Shown one piece after another: positions 1 to 4,891 of a DNA stretch of 8,303 nucleotides. The position numbers were made by a program, and so were the translations under genes. How positions within the stretch are numbered: position 1 is the stretch's first letter; each line of letters opens with the position of its first letter. Below the pieces are notes generated by a model. The model made no database searches. It had not been told where the DNA came from and saw nothing but the letters and a program-made list of their open reading frames with translations. The DNA comes from an uncultured Treponema sp. GTDB lineage: Bacteria > Spirochaetota > Spirochaetia > Treponematales > Treponemataceae. Location of the stretch: positions 1 to 8,303 of the forward strand of contig CAJPPE010000060.1 of assembly GCA_905372345.1 (NCBI GenBank), written 5' to 3'.

Positions 1-119
1 CTTTTTATGGAAATAACAGAACTTGAAAAACAAGTATGAAAGCACCATCAAGAAATCTAGGCGATTTTAAATCGGCAAGAGTTCAAGTCTTTACGCCGGA
101 ACAATTCTTTATAAAAGAA
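1..119. other. Left-edge segment without a supported gene
   Basis: Both strands were read in all frames. On the plus strand a short open frame enters from the window edge and stops at TGA 37-39, ending in residues MEITELEKQV; it could be the tail of a convergent gene, but 12 residues cannot be identified. On the minus strand an ATG at 48-46 opens a frame that leaves the window after 16 codons, also unidentifiable. The near-palindrome CGATTTTAAATCG lies at 62-74. A FlhB-like gene often follows FliK-like genes of this kind, but no FlhB-like start is visible here. Confidence 0.3.
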
Positions 120-120
120 T
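104..120 (-). terminator. Weak AT-only stem-loop at the end of the FliK-like gene
   Basis: A perfect 7-bp stem, ATTCTTT with AAAGAAT and a 3-base loop, abuts the TGA stop at 122-120. On the minus transcript it is followed by TTGTTCC rather than a long T run, so it is at best a weak terminator. The stem is made almost only of A-T pairs. The position at the end of the operon is the main argument for a role. Confidence 0.25.
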
Positions 121-1010
121 CAAACTCTTAAATCGACTGAAAGAGGAGGTTCGTATTTTGACGGCTCTCCATAGCGGACAAAAACGGAGGCGGTATCCGA
201 ATCGAAAAATCCAGCTTCCGTTAGGCAGGAAGTAAAAAGCTTTTCCAAATTCGTTTTTTCTTTTTGTGAAAGCTCGGAGTCTTCACGCATAAATGTAAAC
301 TCTTTATCCTTCAAAGAAAAAATCCAAGATTCGTCTTCGCCGGAATTTTTAAAATTACATCGAAGTACCAGAGACTTAAGTGCTTTTAAGCTTATATCCA
401 ATAGAAGAGCCAAAGAACCTGAGGCCTTGGAAGAATCAAATTCTCTGTCAAAGGGGAGGATTATCCAATGAAGACCCTCACCTTTTAAGTGATTTATCAT
501 CTCCAAAACTTCATCATCATTTTTTTCTCTGCCACCGCCGAAAATGGCTTCATAGATTTGCGAAAAAAGCTCATCAGAAAGCTCAATGCCCTTGCTTTCG
601 ATAAGAGAGGCGGCAAAGGCGCTTTTTTCCTTTTCTTTTAAAGGGGTTCGGCCTGATGCCTTAGCTGCCGTTTTTTTGTGCAAAAAGTTAAAAATGCGGT
701 TTATCGATTTTTCATCAAGGCGGCTTTCTATCGCAGTAAAAAAGGCAAGAATACTTGAAGTCAATTCGTTTTGCGGAAGTCCAAGTTTAGAAAAGATGTC
801 CTTTGCAGAAGAAGAGTCATCTCCTTTTTCGGGAATGAGAAGAACTCTGTCAGAGTCGATGACGACTCTCATTTTCAGACTGTCGCCTTCCTTTAGGCTT
901 CCTGAAACATTCCCCTCAAAAATATTTCCGTTAAAAAAAATACGGGCTGCCCCATCCGTCTTTAAGCTTAAAATTTTAGCGTTTACAATATCGCCGTTTT
1001 TTAAGCTCAT
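120..1010 (-). CDS. FliK/YlqG-like protein of uncertain function
   Basis: Not recognised with certainty. From the chosen ATG the protein has 296 residues and opens with a beta-rich segment, GDIVNAKIL...GNIFEGNV...LKEGDSLKMRV, a layout typical of the N-terminal part of FliK-like hook-length control proteins. A charged, Lys/Ser-rich helical middle follows. The C-terminal third has a LHWIILPF strand and an amphipathic tail near KTNLEKLFTSCLTEAGFF, which loosely fits the Flg_hook domain. In Bacillus a FliK-like gene (ylqG) also lies downstream of rplS, which supports the guess. No signal peptide or membrane span is seen. Start choice: ATG 1010-1008 has a weak AGG five bases upstream and gives a natural N-terminus (MSLKNGD). 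The frame stays open up to GTG 1073-1071, which lacks a Shine-Dalgarno and would add 21 residues. It lies in line with the rplS operon and is probably co-transcribed. Confidence 0.6.
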   Translation of the reverse strand: MSLKNGDIVNAKILSLKTDGAARIFFNGNIFEGNVSGSLKEGDSLKMRVVIDSDRVLLIPEKGDDSSSAKDIFSKLGLPQNELTSSILAFFTAIESRLDEKSINRIFNFLHKKTAAKASGRTPLKEKEKSAFAASLIESKGIELSDELFSQIYEAIFGGGREKNDDEVLEMINHLKGEGLHWIILPFDREFDSSKASGSLALLLDISLKALKSLVLRCNFKNSGEDESWIFSLKDKEFTFMREDSELSQKEKTNLEKLFTSCLTEAGFFDSDTASVFVRYGEPSKYEPPLSVDLRV

Positions 1011-1098
1011 CGAACCTGAGGCAGCCCGTCTTGAGGCGGTAAAAAAAACTTTTGTACCGTCCGTATAAATCACAAATTTTTTGCCGATTTAAAATTTT

Positions 1099-1119
1099 AA
1101 ACTCGAAACTTACGAGTCT
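1099..1119 (-). terminator. Weak hairpin across the rplS stop codon
   Basis: Bases 1113-1119 pair with 1099-1105 (core ACTCG/CGAGT plus one wobble and one A-T pair) around a 7-base loop containing the rplS TAA. On the minus transcript the stem runs into TTTAAAATTTT, a broken T tract. It may end part of the transcripts between rplS and the FliK-like gene, or may be chance. The plus-strand reading has a cleaner T run, but no plus-strand gene leads into it. Confidence 0.3.
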
Positions 1120-1469
1120 TTTTTGGTAATAAGGGTCTTAATCTTAGCGGCCTTACCTACCTTATCCCTAATATAGTAAAGTTTAGCTCGGCGTACTTTT
1201 CCGGGGCGTACAACTTCAACCTTAGCAATTCGAGGTGAATGAAGGGGGAAAACTCGTTCAACCCCTACACCGTAAGAATTTTTTCGTACGGTAAATGTTC
1301 TTCCGATTCCGGAATTTTTAAAACAGATTACCAAACCCTCATAAACCTGAATTCGCTCGGTCTTTCCTTCAACGATTTTAAAGTGAACTTTAACCGTATC
1401 TCCTACACGGAAAACGGGAGGGTTTTCAGCCTTTTGCTGAGCTTCAATTTTCATAATCAGATCACTCAT
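1110..1469 (-). CDS. rplS: 50S ribosomal protein L19
   Basis: L19 is a structural protein of the large subunit, located at the interface with the 30S subunit. The 119-residue product has the full family signature: [16 protein letters not shown] near the N-terminus, [18 protein letters not shown] in the middle, then [21 protein letters not shown] and the basic tail [20 protein letters not shown]. Start choice: ATG 1469-1467 has AAGGAG with seven bases between GGAG and the ATG, and gives MSDLIMKIE, matching the usual MSNIIKQLE-type start. A TTG six bases upstream is in frame but overlaps the ribosome-binding site and is unlikely. The start overlaps the end of trmD by eight bases (ATGAGTGA), so the two are probably translationally coupled. 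Confidence 0.96.
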   Translation of the reverse strand: MSDLIMKIEAQQKAENPPVFRVGDTVKVHFKIVEGKTERIQVYEGLVICFKNSGIGRTFTVRKNSYGVGVERVFPLHSPRIAKVEVVRPGKVRRAKLYYIRDKVGKAAKIKTLITKKDS

Positions 1470-2193
1470 TTTCAAACTCCTTAAGTATTTTTTCTGCTTC
1501 CTTTGTCCACATCCCGCAATTTCTTGCCTTTTCGATAAGATCGGGCCTCGTTTTAAGCGTTTTTTCGATGCGCTTTTTTAGCCTCCACTTATGGATATTT
1601 AGATGGTGTCCTGAAAGGAGCACTTCGGGAACCTCTCTTCCCTTAAAATTTCTTGGTCTTGTATATTGCGGGTACTCAAGCAAAAATCCTGAAAAACTTT
1701 CTTCTTCAAGCGACTCGCCGGAAATAACTCCGTCTATCAGGCGGTAAACCGCATCGATTATCACTAGGGCTGCAAGCTCGCCTGAGGACATAACATAGTC
1801 GCCGACCGAGATTTCATCATCAACATACTCGTCGATAATTCTCTGATCGATTCCTTCATATCTTCCGCAGACAAAGACGACCTCTTCTTCTGAGGAAAGC
1901 TCTTTTGCCAGCTCTTGGTTAAAAGGCTTCCCGGACGGGGTAACATATATTACCCGTTTTGAAGAAGCATTAACCGAGTCCAATGCGAGGCTCAAAGGTT
2001 CCGGTAAGAGTAACATTCCGGCTCCTCCGCCGTAAACGATGTCATCGCATGAGCGGTGCTTGTCGAAAGCAAAGTCTCTGATGTTTACCAAGTTGCAGCT
2101 AATAATTCCCTTTTCTACAGCCTTGGCCATAATCGAAGTTTTAAAAAAAGCTTCGGGTATTTCGGGGAATAAGGTCAGCACATCGAATTTCAT
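1462..2193 (-). CDS. trmD: tRNA (guanine-N1)-methyltransferase TrmD
   Basis: TrmD uses S-adenosylmethionine to make m1G37 next to the anticodon of tRNAs reading CNN and GGG codons, preventing +1 frameshifting. The 243-residue length is normal. Visible motifs are TLFPEIP near residue 7, NIRD...DKH...[11 protein letters not shown] at 37-60, and the trefoil-knot AdoMet site: YVTPSGKPF at 83, VCGRYEGID at 108 and [16 protein letters not shown] at 128. [10 protein letters not shown] (171-180) and [12 protein letters not shown] follow in the C-terminal tRNA-binding domain. The residue matching the catalytic Asp of the family DSF motif (Asp169 of the E. coli and Haemophilus enzymes) reads as Glu165 (EESF). 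The partner Arg appears as Arg151. The gene starts inside the rimM stop with a 4-base ATGA overlap and ends inside rplS, so translation is tightly coupled on both sides. Confidence 0.96.
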   Translation of the reverse strand: MKFDVLTLFPEIPEAFFKTSIMAKAVEKGIISCNLVNIRDFAFDKHRSCDDIVYGGGAGMLLLPEPLSLALDSVNASSKRVIYVTPSGKPFNQELAKELSSEEEVVFVCGRYEGIDQRIIDEYVDDEISVGDYVMSSGELAALVIIDAVYRLIDGVISGESLEEESFSGFLLEYPQYTRPRNFKGREVPEVLLSGHHLNIHKWRLKKRIEKTLKTRPDLIEKARNCGMWTKEAEKILKEFENE

Positions 2194-2729
2194 TCAAGAA
2201 TCCAGCGGTGCATGAGCTCCACGGTTTTGGCTTTTAAGTCGATTTTTCCGATAAATTCCTTGTTAAAGGGAACATAAAAGCTCGATTCCGCAGCAGCCTC
2301 GGAGGTTTTGCCGGCTATTTCTAAGAGGTAACCGCCTCCGCCTTCTGCTACACTTGTTATTTTTCCAACAAGAGTTCCTTCGCATACAAGATTACAATTA
2401 CAAAGATCATGGACATAAACTTCGCCCTCATCAAGGGGGGCAGCCTTGTCCCTAGGAATAAACAATTCCGAACCCGTCAAACACTTGGCGGCTTCGGGGT
2501 TGTCTATCCCCTTAAATTTTACGAGAGCATCGGCCTTTCTTAAATTAACTTCTTCAATTTCAAACCAGCCGTCTTTATATTTTTGCTCTCTTAATTTTTC
2601 CTTAAGAATACTTAAAAAAACTCTGTCAAACAATAAAAAATGCTCGTATTCCCCGGAAAAACTTTCAACTTTTACAAATCCTTCGACCCCGAAGGTGCCG
2701 CGGATTCGCCCTGTTGCAAGCAAATCCAT
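2190..2729 (-). CDS. rimM: Ribosome maturation factor RimM
   Basis: RimM binds ribosomal protein S19 and helps the 30S head and the 3' part of 16S rRNA to mature. The 179-residue protein shows the family N-terminal barrel signature GRIRGTFGVEGFVKVESF (residues 7-24) and then the KFKGIDNPEAA...LTGSELFIPRD segment. A C-terminal PRC barrel follows, with LVGKITSVAEGGGGYLLEI and YVPFNKEFIGKIDLKAKTVEL. Length and order are normal. The usual DLIG stretch at the start of the PRC domain reads DLCNCNLVC, placing three cysteines at 110, 112 and 116. The start lies two bases after the khpA stop (TAATAATG) without a clear Shine-Dalgarno, so it probably depends on ribosomes finishing khpA. Confidence 0.92.
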   Translation of the reverse strand: MDLLATGRIRGTFGVEGFVKVESFSGEYEHFLLFDRVFLSILKEKLREQKYKDGWFEIEEVNLRKADALVKFKGIDNPEAAKCLTGSELFIPRDKAAPLDEGEVYVHDLCNCNLVCEGTLVGKITSVAEGGGGYLLEIAGKTSEAAAESSFYVPFNKEFIGKIDLKAKTVELMHRWILE

Positions 2730-2731
2730 TA

Positions 2732-2965
2732 TTAGTCTACAATTTCAAGCGAATAACGCTTTCCCGACTTTCCTGCACTTGCGCTCAGCAAGGTTCTGAT
2801 CGACTTTGCGATTCTTCCCTGCTTTCCGATTACCTTGCCGATGTCGCTCGAAGCTACTTTAAGCTCTATGACAGTTCCCTTTTCGTTTTCACTTTCCGAT
2901 ACCGTTACGGCGGAAGGATCGTCAACAAGAGATTTGGCAATGTATTCTATTAAATCTTTTTGCAT
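2732..2965 (-). CDS. khpA: KH-domain RNA-binding protein KhpA (YlqC family)
   Basis: This is a 77-residue single KH-domain protein. In other bacteria KhpA pairs with KhpB/Jag as a cytoplasmic RNA chaperone affecting cell division and envelope growth. The sequence shows the strand-rich front (TVIELKVASSDIGK), the GxxG loop as IGKQG (residues 46-50), and a following helix RIAKSIRTLLSA, then the closing strand KRYSLEIVD. Start choice: ATG 2965-2963 has an AAGGAA ribosome-binding site about seven bases upstream and gives the family-like MQKDLIEYIAKSLVDDP. An in-frame TTG at 2989 would add eight residues and swallow that site. The place between rpsP and rimM is the same as for ylqC in Bacillus. 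Confidence 0.92.
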   Translation of the reverse strand: MQKDLIEYIAKSLVDDPSAVTVSESENEKGTVIELKVASSDIGKVIGKQGRIAKSIRTLLSASAGKSGKRYSLEIVD

Positions 2966-2991
2966 TTTGTTTTCCTTTTCACCTGTCAAGT

Positions 2992-3013
2992 GATTTTACA
3001 CTTATAGTGTGAA
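2992..3013. repeat. Imperfect inverted repeat over the rpsP stop codon
   Basis: GATTTTACACT and AGTGTGAATTC flank a central overlap of the rpsP TAA, with two mismatches in an 11-base arm if the centre is taken as TAT. The left arm shares GATTTTACAC with the perfect palindrome in front of cobT. No promoter was seen around it, so the function, if any, is unknown. Confidence 0.3.
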
Positions 3014-3247
3014 TTCTTTTTTGTTAAGTAAACGTCTAACCGTGTCGGTGGGCTGTGCGCCTTTTCCCAACCAGTTTCTAACCTTATCGGCATCAAAAGA
3101 AATCTGTTTTTCTGCCGTTTCGATCGGATGATAAATGCCTACTTCATCGATGGTTTTGCCGTTTCGGGGTTCTCTTACATCCTGAACAACAATTCGATAA
3201 TAAGGGCGTTTTTTAGTTCCGAGCCTTTTTAGTCTGATTTTTACCAC
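3002..3247 (-). CDS. rpsP: 30S ribosomal protein S16
   Basis: S16 is an early-assembling protein of the small subunit body. The 81-residue product has the family start MVKIRLKRLGTKKRPYYRIV, followed by VREPRNGKTIDEVGIYHP and the closing helix region VRNWLGKGAQPTDTVRRLL. All are strongly typical, and the length is normal. Translation starts at GTG 3247-3245, five bases after a strong GGGAGG ribosome-binding site, and no better ATG exists nearby. It is the first gene of the rpsP-khpA-rimM-trmD-rplS operon and has its own promoter 74-102 bases upstream. Confidence 0.97.
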   Translation of the reverse strand: MVKIRLKRLGTKKRPYYRIVVQDVREPRNGKTIDEVGIYHPIETAEKQISFDADKVRNWLGKGAQPTDTVRRLLNKKEFTL

Positions 3248-3320
3248 TTAAACCTCCCGGGATTAACCCAAAATTTCAATATAAAACCCCATATTTTAAT
3301 GAAAATACGAGTAAGAAAGC

Positions 3321-3349
3321 ATAATACTATAAAGAAGAGAATTAGTCAA
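3321..3349 (-). promoter_or_regulatory. Sigma-70-type promoter for the rpsP operon
   Basis: On the minus strand, TTGACT (3349-3344) and TATTAT (3326-3321) are separated by exactly 17 bases, each with five of six consensus bases. The -35 box starts ten bases after the cobT stop. A start near 3313 would give a leader of roughly 65 bases before the rpsP GTG. Not experimentally known; inferred from the match and the position. Confidence 0.75.
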
Positions 3350-3358
3350 TAGGGAATT

Positions 3359-4441
3359 TTAAGGATTTGTATTCTTCCTGATATCCACTAAATCGGCTCC
3401 GTCTATCATGGTTTCGGTAAATTTTCCCATATTTTGCATGGTAAAGACAGCTCCTTCAAGCATCTTAAATAAGAGAGGACAGCCGCTTCCTTCTCCCAAA
3501 CGCATTTTCATATTTAAGACGGGTTCGATTCCAAGCTCACCAGTGCATATCTTAGCTCCCCTTTCTTCCGACTTATGAGAAGCAAAAAGGTAATCCCTTA
3601 CAAGAGGATTTAAGTTTACGGCACAGAGGGCTGCAAGACTCGAAATATAGCCGTCGATTACGGCAGGAATTCCGCGGGCGGCAAGACCTATGTAACAACC
3701 GCACATTGCCGCGATATCAAAGCCCCCGACTTTCGAAATACAATCGATTGAATCGCCTTTTTTGGGGGCGTTTATTTCGATAGCTTTTTTTACGCTCTTA
3801 ATCTTGAGCTCATACATAGCCTCTGTCGTAGAAGCTCCGCGCCCTACAGTCAGCTCAGGCTCTACCCCGCAAAGCCCAGAAAGCACTGCCGCTGTTGTGC
3901 TAGTATTACAGATACCAAGCTCCCCTATTCCTGCAATATCGAAGCCCTCATCAGCGATTTCAAAGGCCGCCTCTATTCCGGTTTCAATCATGCGGATACA
4001 GTCTTCCCTGCTCATCGCAGGGCCTTGGGCTATGTTTTCCGTACCGAATTTTATTTTTTTATTGATGACATCTTTCCGAGCACTCGTTTTTATCATTCCG
4101 ACATCGTAAACTCTGATACCGCTTCCTGCCCATTTTGAAATTGTTCCTAAGCCTGTTTTTCCCGTGTGCATAATCTCGGCAAGCAAGAAGGTGGTTATCT
4201 GGGGCTGGGAGGTAATTTTTTCTGCATAGACTCCGTTATCCGCACAAAAAACAGCCGTTATTTTTTTATCGATTTTTAAATTTTCAAAGCCCTTGATTTT
4301 TGCAAGCCTTACCGTCATCTCTTCAAGAGCCCCTAAAGAGCCCGGCGGATGAGCAAGGCTGTCCCAAAAAAGCTTGGCCTTTTTTCCTTCTTCTTCCGAA
4401 ACGGGTTTAATCGAATTCAATGTGGTTTCTAAAATATTCAT
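3359..4441 (-). CDS. cobT: Nicotinate-nucleotide--dimethylbenzimidazole phosphoribosyltransferase CobT
   Basis: CobT transfers the ribose phosphate of nicotinate mononucleotide to 5,6-dimethylbenzimidazole or a related base, making the alpha-ribazole phosphate used as the lower ligand of cobalamin. The 360-residue length is normal. Motifs are PPGSLGALEE (32-41), FCADNGVYAEKITSQPQ (65-81), GIGELGICNTSTTAA (171-185), VGRGAST (199-205), GGFDIAAMCG (239-248) and MRLGEGSG (313-320). Glu174 and Glu317 fall at the same numbers as the key glutamates of the Salmonella enzyme, so it should be active. The loop reads ADNG, where some homologues have DHG. The ATG at 4441 is preceded by a weak purine-rich GAGAGAG. 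The gene stands alone, with no cobS, cobU or cobC beside it, which suggests salvage or lower-ligand remodelling rather than a full pathway. A promoter and palindrome lie 50-80 bases upstream. Confidence 0.95.
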   Translation of the reverse strand: MNILETTLNSIKPVSEEEGKKAKLFWDSLAHPPGSLGALEEMTVRLAKIKGFENLKIDKKITAVFCADNGVYAEKITSQPQITTFLLAEIMHTGKTGLGTISKWAGSGIRVYDVGMIKTSARKDVINKKIKFGTENIAQGPAMSREDCIRMIETGIEAAFEIADEGFDIAGIGELGICNTSTTAAVLSGLCGVEPELTVGRGASTTEAMYELKIKSVKKAIEINAPKKGDSIDCISKVGGFDIAAMCGCYIGLAARGIPAVIDGYISSLAALCAVNLNPLVRDYLFASHKSEERGAKICTGELGIEPVLNMKMRLGEGSGCPLLFKMLEGAVFTMQNMGKFTETMIDGADLVDIRKNTNP

Positions 4442-4490
4442 AAAGGTCTCTCTCTCATATCCATAATAAATTTATCTGTTTTTTCTTGCA

Positions 4491-4518
4491 GATTTTACAC
4501 ATATTATTGTGTAAAATC
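4491..4518. promoter_or_regulatory. Perfect 11-bp palindrome, likely operator of cobT
   Basis: GATTTTACACA and TGTGTAAAATC form a perfect inverted repeat around a six-base A/T spacer. No T run follows on either strand, so it is not a classical terminator. It covers the spacer and -10 box of the putative cobT promoter, the usual place for a repressor site. Each arm also contains TTTTACACA, which fits a relaxed DnaA-box consensus (TTWTNCACA), so DnaA binding is an alternative. No cobalamin-riboswitch features were recognised. Confidence 0.6.
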
Positions 4519-4520
4519 AA
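4492..4520 (-). promoter_or_regulatory. Putative cobT promoter
   Basis: On the minus strand, TTGATT (4520-4515) and TAAAAT (4497-4492) are 17 bases apart. The -10 matches five of six consensus bases and the -35 matches four. A start near 4485 would give a leader of about 44 bases. The palindrome covers nearly the whole element, which suggests repression by a dimeric DNA-binding protein. Confidence 0.55.
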
Positions 4521-4652
4521 GTATCTGAAAAACTCGGAATGAAAAATGTATACAGCTATCAGCGTTTGGAAAAAAAATCAAATCCGTCTTTACAAATGAT
4601 AAAAAAAATAACTTCAATTTTCCCTGCAATAAAACTTGAAATGCTTTTTTAG
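4515..4652 (+). pseudogene. Remnant of a HicB-like/XRE antitoxin, C-terminal end
   Basis: The plus-strand frame from 4515 to the TAG at 4650-4652 encodes NQVSEKLG, then MKNVYSYQRLEKKSNPSL, then a tail QMIKKITSIFPAIKLEMLF. This reads as a helix-turn-helix: helices two and three of an XRE fold (QVSEKLG, YSYQRLEK), then the NPSL turn and a final helix ending in a short strand. The KNxxSYQRLE...NPSL pattern with a C-terminal IFP..KLE is what I know from the HTH end of HicB-type antitoxins. The N-terminal part is missing because a stop (4512-4514) and the cobT promoter lie directly upstream. An ATG at 4539 could yield 37 residues, but no good ribosome-binding site is seen. No HicA toxin is visible. 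HicB rather than another XRE antitoxin is likely but not certain. Confidence 0.65.
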
Positions 4653-4828
4653 TTTTTATCTATGCCTGCAATTATATTTAAAAGACTCAATTTTCCACAG
4701 CCTGATGGTCCCAAAATAAAACTTATTTTTCCCGAAGCAAAATTATAAGAAAGGTCTTCCAAAACAATCTGCTTTTCGTTTCCTACAGAATAGCTTTTAG
4801 TGATTGATTTTAACTTTATATCGTGCAT
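4649..4828 (-). pseudogene. Truncated ABC-transporter ATPase (N-terminal 59 codons)
   Basis: From ATG 4828 to TAA 4651-4649 the frame encodes the start of an ABC ATPase: [30 protein letters not shown] and [18 protein letters not shown]. That is the first beta sheet and the Walker A region of a normal protein of about 230-250 residues. The signature motif, Walker B and H-loop are absent. Walker A reads GPSGCGKLS where GPSGCGK(S/T)(S/T) is expected, so the nucleotide-contacting Ser/Thr after Lys is lost. The frame stays open for about 30 codons after the TAA but shows no convincing ABC sequence. The style (GPSGCGK, NIIAGI) fits importers of the nitrate/sulfonate/taurine type, though this is weak. 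Its promoter is intact. Its end meets the antitoxin remnant. Confidence 0.8.
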
Positions 4829-4834
4829 ACTTAC

Positions 4835-4863
4835 ATTTTAAATGCAATAATTTGAGGTGTCAA
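4835..4863 (-). promoter_or_regulatory. Near-consensus promoter in front of the ABC remnant
   Basis: On the minus strand, TTGACA (4863-4858) is a perfect -35 box, followed after 17 bases by TAAAAT (4840-4835). Transcription would start close to the A of ATG 4828, giving a nearly leaderless message for the 59-codon remnant. It might also feed transcription towards cobT, because no terminator is seen in between. Confidence 0.65.
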
Positions 4864-4891
4864 GTTGTTTTTATGGAATAAAAGCACACCT
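4855..4891. repeat. Interrupted inverted repeat after the RluB-family gene
   Basis: AGGTGT (4855-4860) pairs with ACACCT (4886-4891), and inside it TTTTAT (4869-4874) pairs with ATAAAA (4878-4883) around GGA. Together they form a two-part stem just past the stop codon of the pseudouridine synthase gene. No T run follows on the minus transcript, and the outer arm overlaps the -35 box of the next promoter, so a terminator role is doubtful. Confidence 0.3.

Noticed and set aside
77..100. A tRNA-like T-arm, GTTCAAGTC with a partial stem, followed by CGCCGGA
   Set aside because: The T stem has a mismatch and a wobble, no matching 5' acceptor strand (TCCGGCG) exists upstream in the window, and no D arm or CCA end is seen.
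586..1068. A 160-codon open frame on the plus strand
   Set aside because: It lies fully antisense to the FliK-like gene, has no ribosome-binding site or recognisable domain, and follows from the base composition of the real gene. Similar antisense frames at 2446-2799, 3762-4109 and 7346-7696 were rejected for the same reason.
1022..1073. Inverted repeat CGGTA...TACCG with A/T tracts near the upstream GTG of the FliK-like frame, considered as an rplS terminator
   Set aside because: On the minus strand the T tract is inside the hairpin and not after it, so it does not have terminator form.
2963..2989. TTGACA in the rpsP-khpA spacer as a promoter for khpA
   Set aside because: No -10 box is found at 16-18 bases spacing, and the sequence runs straight into the khpA ribosome-binding site.
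4491..4518. Palindrome read as a transcription terminator
   Set aside because: There is no T run on either side, the stem is very A/T-rich, and it lies over a promoter instead of behind a gene.
4442..4640. Cobalamin riboswitch upstream of cobT
   Set aside because: No conserved B12-box or conserved core was recognised, and the leader from the predicted promoter would be only about 44 bases.
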